From: Brachyhypopomus gauderio
Lineage: Eukaryota > Chordata > Actinopteri > Gymnotiformes > Hypopomidae
Direction: 5' to 3'
DNA: 64,000 nucleotides
NCBI RefSeq assembly: GCF_052324685.1
Contig: NC_135223.1
Span: 11,225,766 to 11,289,765, forward strand
Both the position numbers and the translations under genes were made by a program. Every line of letters begins with the position of its first letter. Within the stretch, counting starts at the first letter, position 1. Below, in pieces: positions 26,710-37,438 of this stretch. The notes beneath the pieces are model-generated. The model searched no databases, was not told the DNA's origin, and saw only the letters and a program-made list of their open reading frames with translations.

Positions 26710-29700
26710 GGTACTGTTGTGGTAGAAAGTATCTGAATGTTATCTGGAGTTATAGTGCTGTTTACAGATAGTAAAAGGTAGAAGAAGGTACAGATAGGGG
26801 TACTTTGCATTTAAATCTTGTGCATTCGGAAAGAAGAAATGTTTCCCTTTGTTAATGACTCATGTACACAACTGGTACTGCACATACATCAAACATACAT
26901 CATTATTGACTAAAATACTAATGCTAAAATACATCAGTAAATCTGTAGTGAGCTGGAACGTTTACCAAAAAAGGGTGTTGAACCTGAACATATCTCTCTA
27001 CATGTCTGTAGTAGTTGTGTCCCTGTACACGGCCCCATCTTTTAAGATCACAGAATCCATAGAAAATGTAGTAAGAAGTGACAGCAGGTAGGGTCATAGT
27101 TGCAATTTGAGACTAAAGACTAAAAGGACATGTGCTTCCACTTAGTGTGTCTGCTTGATTGTTTAGCTTTTTTTAGCATCCGATTCCCCGAGTGAACTAC
27201 AGCTGCTAGTGTCCATCCATTCGTTTCAGTAGTACTGATTACATCTTTTCACATCGTTAGCCCTACTTATCCACAGACTGTGACTGAGGATTTCACACAG
27301 TATTGATATAATAATTTGCCACGATGCAGATTGGATGAACCTGAGGGCTAACGTGGTTCTCTCTGACTCAGATAAGGACAGGCTGGATGAAGACGAAGAC
27401 CCTGGAGGACGCTGCTCCACCCGCAGTAGGACAGCCAGCGGGCTGGCCCCCGACAGCAGCGGCACGGGTGTACCTGGCTTCCCCGGTGCAAACAGCAGTG
27501 GCTTCCTGGGCCCCTCGGCGTGGGAGCGCTCTCTGCAGTGTGACGGCAGCCTCTTCCAGCTGCAGTACATGGACCTGGAGGAGTTCCTGACTGAGAACAG
27601 CATGGGTGGAGTCAGTGGAGTGGGCGGGGCCTCCAGCTCCTCCGCCGCCGCCCAAGTCCCTTCGCAGAGCTCCCAGTCCGCCGTCCCCAACCAGAGCGCC
27701 CAGTGCCCCAACACCTCTCCCCCGTCCTGCTCCTCCTCCTCACCGGTGTCGGCTCACGGCACCTCCTCGCCCACGCTGCTCGGCCTGGACGTGCACTCCT
27801 CGCAGAGCATGATGGGAGCTGCCGGCTCATTACACGGTGAGGTTGGTCATTGGTCAGAGGTTTGATAGGCCACATTGAGTGTACTAAACATACTCAATCA
27901 GGTTTCTTGTTGACTGGTGTGAATGTCAAGAGTGGTGAGACTTTAGCTCTGAGTTATAAATGAGAGCTAGTGTGTTTTTATTGTTCCTGTGGGATCCGCC
28001 AGTGGTTTCAATTCAGCTGGTAAGTATGGACACGCTTAGGAGAAAATGAGATGGCAAAATGGCATCAAAGAAATGAACTTATTTAAGGCCCAGTGTTGAT
28101 ACACTGGGCCTTACAGGACTAATGGTTTCATTTGGATTTTATCAGTTTCTCAGGCTGCTTCCCTCAAATGATTTAGTTCTTGGGTTACCTGTGATCTTTC
28201 CCCGATATTCAAATATACAGGAAATGGCAATAATGGGAGATACTGTGGTTCCATATACAGTGATTCTCAGTATGAATATGCTATTGGGACTGGATATTAC
28301 ATTGGTCTGCTCTGTCTGTAAGGGGATGTTCCTTATCACTGGATGGGAATGAACTGTCCAGCAGAGAAACAAGGTACCAGAATGATATATGGCCAGCAAA
28401 TGGCCATCTGGGTTCCATTGCACATGGGAATCGCAGTGGATGTGTGTCTGCGTATGACATCAGTGAGAACTGTAGCGAACCTGAAGGGTTTAAACCACAT
28501 GAGCTTTTTAATGGTGAGGATGAGGGTGCACCTAAATCGTATGTATCCGTGTCTTTTTCCAGCCGCAGGCTTTGGAATGTTAAGGGTTTTCAGGGTTTTC
28601 ATGCACAGGTATTTGTGATTGCTTAGCTAGAGTGTCTGATTGTATTTCTGTAATACTGTAAACCTTACGTGGATTTTACATGTATTTCGTTATTTTACCC
28701 CGATCACTCCAAGTGGATGCCTGAATTATGACCATTTTGAAACTGAGCCCCTGGCTTGAATGGGTCCATGCAGTCACTATGAGAAGCACAATAACCTTAC
28801 AGCAACCTGAACCATCCTGAAAGGATCAATTCATAAGACTTTGTAGAATGGGTGTGTGTGTGGGTGTGTGTGTAAGGCTCTTGTTTATCCTGTGTGTTAT
28901 AAAGCAGTTAAGATTGGGTTGGGTTTGGAATGCAATGTACAGTACGTACACTGCTATCAGTCTTACAGGCTGACAGTGGGCCAGAGCCAGAGATAAAGAG
29001 AAAAAGAAAGAGACCGTGAGGGGAAAATGGCAACGAACAAAAGAGATGTAATAGCAACAGAGAGAATAGTACGGCAAGCCAGTGGAGACAATGAAAAGAA
29101 GGCTACATGTTGTATGTGTGTTTGTGTGTGTATGTGCATGTGTGTCTAGGCACGAGTGTGTTTGTAGTCCTGTCTTTTTAAAATTTCCTCTTTTCACACA
29201 CTCGGTCCGTGTGCAGGAGCTCCATCACGTGTCGAGGACAAGTGGAGCAGAGTGAGGGAAAGGGGGCGGGGAGAGGGCGTGGAGGGGGCGGGGAGGGGGC
29301 GGGACACAGCAGGAGTGGGGGCTGGAGGTCTGTGCGCATGTGCACGATCACTGGAGCGTAAAGGAGACAAATTGAGAAGCAGCATCTTGTGAATTACTGT
29401 TCTTCTTATTAAATGTTTGTTAACCTTTTTAGAGATTACATGTAGTGTAGATTAATTCTTCCCAGCCCTATCTTTTCAATCTGCGGTTTTGTGCTCTGGC
29501 ATTCAAATCAGTTTTGTCCTTTTCATCTTTTAGATATTTTTAATTATTTATTGTTTCCACAGTTCCTTTTGGATGAATGACCTACTGATACTAGATCTAA
29601 AAGACGATCACACAAAGTAGCAGCGTGGTTATAATGGTAGTGAATCAATTTAAACAATATAATCAAGATGCCAGTACAGTTTAAGACATCTGTGGGCCCT

Positions 29701-32196
29701 TGCAAATAAATGAGGTTTAATTAAAGCATAATAGATCCTTTTGCTACCATCTAAGTGCTAATGTTAGAGTATGCTTGTTGTGGGTGTAGGTGTGTGGGTG
29801 AGAGAGAGGGTGAGAGGGACAAATATTTGAGTGTGTATTTACAGTGTTAATGTGTGAGGCCTGTTCTTATTGTAAGACAAGATTTTTACCACAGATATTT
29901 GAAAAATTACCACAGATATTCGAAGATATGCATATCAGCTAATAGTGGATGTGTTCTGTGCCATTCTGTAAAGTCTGATATGAAGAGGTGGAGTTATGTA
30001 AGTTTTACCCTCTAGCAGGTTGATTTTTTCATTGTTCATCCAGCAGTTGTTGAATAGAAAATCCCTGGAGAGGTCTGGAAACATTTCAGTAAGGCCTTTG
30101 CACTCAGAGCTCAGTTATCGTTTCTGGATTTGTGTAGGTTTCTTGCTGTTCCCTTTTCATGTGAAATTTAAATATGAAGTCTTAAGATATTTTTGTAGCA
30201 TATGTAGAGCAGCAGTTATTGTATAATTGAAGTTATGGGCTTCATATTTTGCCGTTTTTTACCAGTTGGTTCCCCCTGGTGGGACTTTGGAGAACTGCAA
30301 CGATAAACTTGAGCAACTGGTTCACAGAGAGAAATGACATTTTAGAGGGGGACACTATTTTTTGGGTGCGTGAGGGATGTGAAGCAGTCTGATCTACTGG
30401 ATCAGGCTGTAAACATCTTTAGCTTCACAGGAAACTCACAAAACGATCATAGACGTGCAGCATCTGAGGAGCAAGTGTCTCTGACCCGCGTGCTCCCTCC
30501 TCCCCTCCTCAGGCACTCCTCAGGGCGGCCTGGAGCCGACGCCCTCGCCCTCCTCCACCTCCTGCCCGCCGCTCGCCGCCCCGCCCGGACCCGCCGGCGC
30601 CGACATGCTGGCGGCCTTCGACCCCGACCCCCCCGACGTGGCCCTGCCGAGCGTCCCGGGCCGGGAAGCATTCGACCCACGACGCCTCCGCTTTGGCGAC
30701 GGCGAGCTCCGACCGCAGCCAATGGTGAAAAAGGCCCGCAAGACACTGGTGCCCGAAAGCCTGAAGGTACTTGCACTCCGAGCAGTGAGTGAGCCCTGAC
30801 ACCTCAGCACCGTGACTCTCACCTCCACCACACACAGCTGTGGTGGTGTGCAAGCGTGCCTGCGTTAACCGCAAATAAAGTTCATATTTATTTTACAAAT
30901 TCCCAGCTAACCACTGCCATTCTGTGTTTTTGTTAGCTCGCTAAGCTATAATTACAGCACACAAGTCCCGGCGGGTTTGAGTAAGCCATCCTCTCAGATT
31001 CACCTACTGTTTAAGCAGTACTGCTGCGCAGACACGGCTGGGTGATTTACTTCCCGTGATATGTTGATTCTGTTAACTCTGCTGTGAAAGGTGGAACATT
31101 CACCCTGTGTGCAGAGTGTCGTTACAGAGGTGTGTGTTAGGTCACCAGTCACCTTGTTGCTGCGTGTCACCTTATCTTTGCATTTCAGGACACTGAACGC
31201 ACACTGAATGCACCTCGCATTCGTCCTGAAAAACAGCTGGATTGAAAAGTAGTTTTCCCAGTGATTCTTATTCATATTATGAAACTGATGAAACTTCTAT
31301 TATACTGACACCTAGTGGTCTGGATGTTTAAACATGGCCACCTCCAGTTGGTCCTCCGCTCTCGGGAGCATAAACTGGGAACTACAAAGGAAATGAGATT
31401 CTTCATCTCATGTGAGCTGCACTTTATAGAAAAAAATGCTAAACTAATAAACAATCACCTTTTTAAACAGTGTTTGTTACTCTATGGTGGTCAAATGGCA
31501 TATTGCTCCTTTAGAGCATCAGCTCTGGAAACGTAATACCCTGTGTTAGTCAGCGTGAGGGTCCCGGCCCCATGGCTGTGGGGCTTTTGAAGTGGAGCCG
31601 TGTGATGGATCTGGGTGGCGGGGGGGGCGGGGGACCCTCCTCTGGTCTGGCGGTATGGTGTGTTACTGTGGCTCACCGCGCCTCCAAACCACAGCAGAGC
31701 TCTGAGGAGATGTGGCTTTAACACTCTTTTTTCTAGCTGTGAGCTTTCTAACTGCGACTCTTCGCCTACTGCTGTACTGTAAAATACCTCAGATCGAGGA
31801 GCTTAGCGCCTGTTGAAAACACCTCAAGGTGAAGAGCTTAGTGCAGGTTAAAGTTTCTACGTCACGTATTCCTGTCAGCAACTGCAGCCACCTCCATAAT
31901 CTTTCTCTTCTCTTCTTTGTGTCAGCGTCTCTTCCTCCATACGCACGTCTCTCACCGTCCGTCTCTCTCTCTCCCTCCAGGATGAGAAATACTGGAGCCG
32001 GCGCTCCAAGAACAACGAAGCGGCGAAGCGCTCGCGGGACGCCCGGCGGATGAAGGAGAACCAGATCTCGGTGCGCGCCGCCTTCCTGGAGCGGGAGAAC
32101 GCCGCGCTGCGTCAGGAGGTGGCCGACATGCGCAAGGAGCTCGGACGCTGCCGAAACATCCTGCACAAGTACGAGAGTCGCCACGGCGACCCGTGA
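23897..32196 (+). CDS. dbp: DBP-type PAR bZIP transcription factor
   Basis: Clock-output transcription factor that binds D-box (TTAYGTAA) sites as a dimer in the nucleus. Four coding exons: 23897-24092, 27372-27836, 30513-30766 and 31981-32196. Phases (1, 1, 0) agree and give 376 residues. Visible parts are an N-terminal NLKSLLQFP element (as RSLLENP in relatives), a transactivation block at about 109-143 with [14 protein letters not shown], the PAR segment [17 protein letters not shown]...KKARK at about 274-305, and the basic region [21 protein letters not shown] leucine zipper and a HGDP C-terminus follow. The basic region is DBP-like, while the zipper end ([16 protein letters not shown]) and the YMDLEEFL block resemble HLF. 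Linkage to shisa7/znf865/znf581 favours DBP. Exon 2 could instead begin at 27330 in the same phase. A second ATG follows the first directly. Confidence 0.88.
24005..24010. promoter_or_regulatory. E-box inside dbp coding exon 1
   Basis: CACGTG within the sequence encoding residues 37-38 of dbp. It adds to the three E-boxes upstream. Confidence 0.4.
25536..25596. repeat. (GATA)n microsatellite
   Basis: About 15 tandem ATAG units, preceded by a TA tract at 25500-25520, in dbp intron 1. Confidence 0.95.
25608..26110 (+). mobile_element. Decayed Tc1-like transposase relic
   Basis: Frame-shifted translation recovers [18 protein letters not shown] followed by a stop and PTEMSARA (about 25709-25780), the second helix-turn-helix region of Tc1-type transposases. 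[15 protein letters not shown] lies near 25931-25975 and matches the segment that usually precedes the catalytic core. Stops and shifts are frequent and no inverted repeats were found. It is a different lineage from the copies at 5.1 and 36.0 kb. Confidence 0.65.
26674..26709. repeat. (GT)n microsatellite
   Basis: GT repeat of about 36 bp in dbp intron 1. Confidence 0.95.
28084..28113. repeat. Perfect 13-bp hairpin in dbp intron 2
   Basis: TAAGGCCCAGTGT at 28084-28096 is followed by TGAT and then its exact reverse complement at 28101-28113. It lies 250 bp inside intron 2. No family was recognised. Confidence 0.85.
29226..29302. promoter_or_regulatory. E-box plus GC-box / G-run cluster in dbp intron 2
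   Basis: CACGTG at 29226-29231 is followed within 35 bp by several GGGGCGGGG-type boxes and G-runs (29258-29302). An intronic E-box is known for mammalian Dbp. The G-runs could bind Sp/KLF factors or form a quadruplex on the + strand. Confidence 0.45.
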
Positions 32197-32307
32197 GGAA
32201 GAGGAGGCCGCGAGGAGGAAGGGGTTGGGGGGTGGGGGGGGAGGACGTGCAGGCAGCCAGACGCACAGAAGGACGATCTTCACGAGCCCATACACTTGGA
32301 GAGAGAT

Positions 32308-32374
<67 letters not shown>

Positions 32375-35300
32375 TAAACGAGAGAAGGGAACAGAGAGAG
32401 GAACGCAGGGACATGGACGCAAAGGCCTGTTTTTACCTCCCAGAGTGAACGAGACCATTTCAGCTCCTGATAAGAAATCAAATGTTGGCTTGAGGTGACA
32501 TGTTTTTGATAATGGAGAAAATTGTATATTTTTATATGAAAAGACCTGATATTTTCTATATTAAAGGCAGGGCCGTTAGAGAAATAGAGGCATCGCGTAT
32601 AAGTACGGCAGGAACCTAGAGTTGTATTAAACTGGTATGTGAAATGCCATCAGCACTTACTGGGGGCTGGAGATTCAGGGAGAGGTGGAATACTGGAGCT
32701 AGGAGTTTGGATTTGAGGAATCTTGGAGGAGAGGAAAAATGTGGAGAATAAGAGGAGATAAAAAAGGATTTGTTGAAGCACTTAATTTGTCATTTAGCTG
32801 TGTATACAGTAAAAGGAGGCCAAGCCAGAGAACTTGAAGAGAGTTCCCACAGGGAGAAGCAGGACCAGGTTTCTGTTCATTTTCAGGAGGGCAGGCTTTT
32901 GAATTCTAACTAGTTTGTGGTCAGTAGTTCCAAAAGGGAGGGAGTGGTTTTGAATTTTGGCTTTTTTATGTAGTAGTTGTAATGGGGGAAGGAGAGAGAG
33001 AACAAGATGGATTATGATATTTAAGATTTGCTCTTTCATGCATGAGCCACTTTCCTTATTTCTTTCAATCATGGTTGTGTTTCGTGCTGACGTTCAGATG
33101 AGTCTTGGTTGCACATGTGCTCACGTCCCTTTCCTTCCTGGTACTGGGACACGGGCATCTTGTTTCAGCCTCTCTCTCACAAAGCTTAACACTACAGTAG
33201 ACATCCAGGCTGTTCCTGCAGTCACCATAGCTGGGGGCACCAGTATTTAAACCCCTGGTGTACTTGAACCCTCTGCAGAAACTTGTGCAAAGCATTTATC
33301 TACTACATCATTACAACCCAGAATTACCCTTACCTGGTTGTATAGGATTTACTGTCTGTATTGTACACAGGTATATGACGTATTTTTAAAAACAGGTTTG
33401 CATGTGGACATTTTAGAATGCTTTCACAGGTGTTCCCGGACTTCCTGTACCCATTTGACTGGGATGCTGCTGGGGTTTGTGACTGACTAGTTAGTCCTGC
33501 AGCCCCAGTGGCTAATGAGTCTCAGTGATGCCCAGCCGTTCCAGTGCTGGCCTCCCCGTTCTGGCGAGGCCTGGTGCATAGCACTCGACATCGGACGCCT
33601 CTAATCTTTTCACTTCTGCTCCACGTGTTTCTTTCTTCAAAAAGCATTTTTAGATATTTAAATTCTTATTGATCTATGATGTTAGTGCTAGTACTTTTAA
33701 TATTATAACACTTTTGTTCTTGCTTTGACTGTTTTTCTTTCTAAAGCTTCTATGAGGTGATAGTGTGAGAGAACACAGCTTGCTTGTGCAGATTTCAGGA
33801 CACTTCCTCTTTGAGAGCTCTCACCTGACAGCACCAGCTGGACAGGAAGTGTTGCCATGGAAGCCAGGTGGATTTGTGCTAAAGAACCTTTGAGAAAAAT
33901 ACACAATGATCTGTTGCCAGTGGTGACCAGAAACTATGGAGGAACTGAACCACATTTTTTAAATTACTGTTTCCAGATGACCATACAAATACGCTTACAC
34001 ATTCCACTCATTGTTTAACTTCTTTTATTTTGGTTTTTATTTGTTTGTTTGTTTTGTGCGGGGTTTTTTTTTTTTTTGGTGGATCTAGGTGTTTGAGCAC
34101 TGCGATATTTTTGCTCAGTGCCAACTGATTTCTCACTAATGACAATACAATCCCCAGCTGGATTTTGGGTAATGTAGTTCTTATTTTCCACCCTTTCACT
34201 GTAAGGATGGTTATCAGCATCTTGTATTGTGACTCCTTTTCTCTGAATTCCAACTACCCTAATAAATCAGTGACCACACTGCTCCTAGCCAAAATGTTGG
34301 AGGGGAATATAGTCCTTTATCTGAAAACACAAATGAAAAATGTATTATTTACCAAACGTAAAATCTGTTTGATTTATTTGTCTAGGTGTATCATATTTGC
34401 CACATACATAAATGTCCATTATGATAAATGTAACAAAATTTCGTCTTGCGTCATGTGCCTTGTCTCATGCTAAAACTCTCACCTCTCACTGATTTCACTG
34501 AATGGTGATCAGTTGTTCTCTACAAACCAAAATGTGCATTTTAACACATTTAACATATTATTGAATGTATTTCACATTCATTTAGCCAATCAATGCGATT
34601 ACAGAACTTAAGTCAGAGAATACACACCCCAAGGTGTGTATTGATCTGCTGGTGGTGTAATGCTTAGACTTACTGTTAGAACTGGGGAGAATATTCAATG
34701 CCATTTTATCCCAACAAGCTGTGTTTCTGTTTTACTTTTGGAAGCAACTGTCCTGTAGCAGCACCTGTAACTGATAAGAATCACAGTAAGGGTATTCGGG
34801 TCTTTTGCATGCCAGTTATTCCTTTCAACGTTGTTGTGACGGAGGATTTCAACGACAGACCCATTTCTAGGTTTTGTCAGTTAGGTTTAGTTTGATGTTT
34901 AGCACAAACATCAGTGGTGCGATGAGGATAGCGACATTCTTCTGTGCAGATTTAAGGGCATTTACTGGCATGGAGGGAAGGTCTTGGTGACCCGATGATG
35001 CAATCAACCAAGAACCTCCCGCTCTTGTGCTCTCACTGTGATCGTGTAATCGTTCTTGGCATCTTGACTAATTTTCTTCCTTGTGCGTGAGGACAAAGGG
35101 CACGTGCATCGCTCTGTCAGAAGACCCAACACATCTCCGCTCATTTAAAGCTTCTTAATTACACCCAATAATACTGGAGATGGGCATTTTCAGGCAATAT
35201 TTTTTATAGCTCGTGTCAGTTTTATAATGGCCAGTGACTGTATCATTTCATCTGTGTGTTTTCTGACCTTCTTCATTTAGACAGCTGAGTAAGGCAATGT

Positions 35301-35940
35301 GACATATGTGTCACCTCATATTTATACACCACTGAAACAGGAAGTGGATGACTGAGTTCCTAAAGGCTCACGTGGTAAATCTGTATCTGTGTGAGGTCTG
35401 TAAGTGTGAAGCTACTGATATTACATCCTTTTCTTTATATAATTCTCATTCTTTTATTTTGCTATCAGTGTTACCTAAATTTGGTCTTTCTTATTATTCC
35501 TCCATTATTATTGTATTTTGAAGACAAGTTCAAACTGATAAACAACAATGACCTTTTCATGATCTTTTTCATCATTTTTGCTAAATTCCAGTAATTCCAG
35601 AGAGCAGTGTTTTCCCCTTAGCTTGGTCATTTGTCATACATAACCCAGGGGAGACATAGCTGGACAGATAGCAATACTTTCTAATGGGCAGGGGCCAAAT
35701 TCACAATCACAGACTGCAAATAAACTACATAAGTGACATAATGACATTTACATTGGGCAGTAAAGCTGCATTTCTCCAAAATCACAACCATTTTCAACAT
35801 TAACCATATTCAAATTAAAACATTTGAATTAAAAATGTGTCTCTCATGTAATTTAATCTACTGTGGGGGAATGACTAGTGACTAAGGTGATTATTGTAGA
35901 GGTGCTCTGTCACACAGCAAAATAGATTTAACAATAAAGG
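32197..35940. other. dbp 3' UTR and intergenic spacer
   Basis: The 3' UTR starts with a G-rich stretch (about 32220-32245) and a TA microsatellite (32309-32362). ATTAAA occurs near 32562 and AATAAA at 34261-34266 as possible 3' ends. A 10-bp stem with CCAA loop (AATACACACC and complement) is at 34619-34642. More CACGTG sites lie at 33622, 35101 and 35369. No gene seen. Confidence 0.5.
32309..32362. repeat. (TA)n microsatellite in dbp 3' UTR
   Basis: About 52 bp of TA flanked by GAGA motifs, 113 bp after the stop codon. It would form an AU-rich hairpin in the mRNA. Confidence 0.95.
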
Positions 35941-35958
35941 ATATTACAAGCAAATATA

Positions 35959-36617
35959 CACTCACTGGCCACTTTTTTAGGTACACCTGTCCAACTAATC
36001 ATTAACGCAAATATGGAATCAGCCAATCACATGGCAACTACTCAATGCATTTAGGCATGTAGACCTTTCCAAGACGATCTGCTGCAGTTCAAACTGAACA
36101 GCAGAATGGGGAAGAACGGTGATTTAAGTGACTTTGAACATGGCATGGTTGATGGTGCCAGACGGGCTTGTCTGAGTATTTCAGAAACTGCTGATCTACT
36201 GGGATATTCATGCACAACCATCTCTAGTGTTTACAGAGAATGGTCTGAAAAAGAGAAAATATCCAGTGAGCGGCGGTTCTGTGGACGCTAATGCTTTGTT
36301 GATGCCAGAGGTCAGAGGAGAATGCCCAGACTGGTTCGAGCTGATGGAGCGGCAACAGTAACTCAAATAAACAGTCATTACAACCGAGGCCCATTTGGGC
36401 CCATTAGTACCAATTCGACATTGTGTCAACGCCACAGCCTACCTTAGAATTGTTGCTAACCATGTCCATCCCTTTATGACCACAGTGTACCCATCTTCTG
36501 ATGGCTACTTCCAGCAGGATAAGGCGCTATGTCATAAAGTGTGAATCATCTCAGACTGGTTTCTTGAACACGGCAATGAGTTCACTGTACTCGAATGGCC
36601 TCCACTGTCACCAGATT
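35959..36617 (+). mobile_element. Internally deleted, truncated Tc1/mariner-like copy
   Basis: Begins with CACTCACTGGCCAC after TA at 35957-35958, the same terminus as the 5062-6264 element but in opposite orientation. The N-terminal transposase reads well: GKNGDLSDFEHGMVDGARRA, then SISETADLLGYSCTTIS and VYREWSEKEKISSERRF. After about 36387 it jumps to the catalytic-domain region, a central deletion of roughly 300 bp. Similarity ends near 36617 with no right inverted repeat. It is non-functional. Confidence 0.85.
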
Positions 36618-37329
36618 CAGAAAGAGAGGGGAAGAGTCTGTGGGTGTCTCGGAGGGTGTGACGTTCATCTAAAAGAGTGAGAAAGAAGACCATGAAGCTT
36701 GTCAACACTGTTTAGGAGATTGTTAAACTGTGCACCTACATGTATGTGACTACATCATGCTAACCAGAGCAAGGACTTCACTCCCTTATTACTAATTATG
36801 TGATGATGTACATGATCACCGAATCAAAAAAGCCCCGAAAGTAACATGAGAAGCCTTCACCAGTTGTCTATGTCCTTGTTTGTTAGAGACATTTTCTTGT
36901 TTGTTTATTATTGTCTGACACCATACAGGATGTGAGCCGGCAGTGTGTTTGTGTGTGTGATCTGCACGGCCTCTAGGCAGACCAGTAGTCAGGATGGGCG
37001 GAGTTTAGGTTTGTGGGTGAAGAGTCTCTTTGCATGTGTGTGTGCATGTATGTGTGTATGTGCTCAATTGTGTGTGACAATGTGTGGTGACTGCTCCTGC
37101 AGCATTAAGAGAATTGGGTGAAAGGTCCTTTTCAGAGGGAGGGAATTTTTACCCAGAGTTCAAAACACGAACCAGATGTGTGTGTGGCTGCTTGCACCCT
37201 CTGCTCCACTCCGCCCTCACAGTCGACCCATCACCCCCCCCACTACTCCCCCCCCCCCCCACCCCCCATATCTTTATAGCCTCCTCTTCTCATGTGCACC
37301 CTCATACACTCCCCAGTGAGCAGCAGGGA
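36618..37329. other. Spacer upstream of the sushi-domain gene
   Basis: Contains short GT/TGTA-rich stretches (about 37035-37085) and an almost pure C tract (37228-37267) 60 bp before the start codon. The promoter of the next gene should lie here, but no clear TATA box is visible. Confidence 0.45.
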
Positions 37330-37401
37330 ATGATGAAAAGCCATCTTCTGCTCGTACTTCTGCTGTGTGTGTGCTGCCTGTCCCAGCCACCAGGTGAGTG
37401 T

Positions 37402-37438
<37 letters not shown>

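Larger units (their letters stand above)
24093..27371. other. dbp intron 1
   Basis: No exon recognised inside. It holds a short TA tract (25500-25520), a GATA tetranucleotide array (about 25536-25596), a decayed Tc1 transposase (about 25608-26110) and a GT microsatellite (26674-26709). Confidence 0.6.

Noticed and set aside
30370-30874. Overlapping frames on both strands around dbp exon 3
   Set aside because: Shadows of GC-rich coding sequence. Only the frame joined by splice phases contains the PAR motif.
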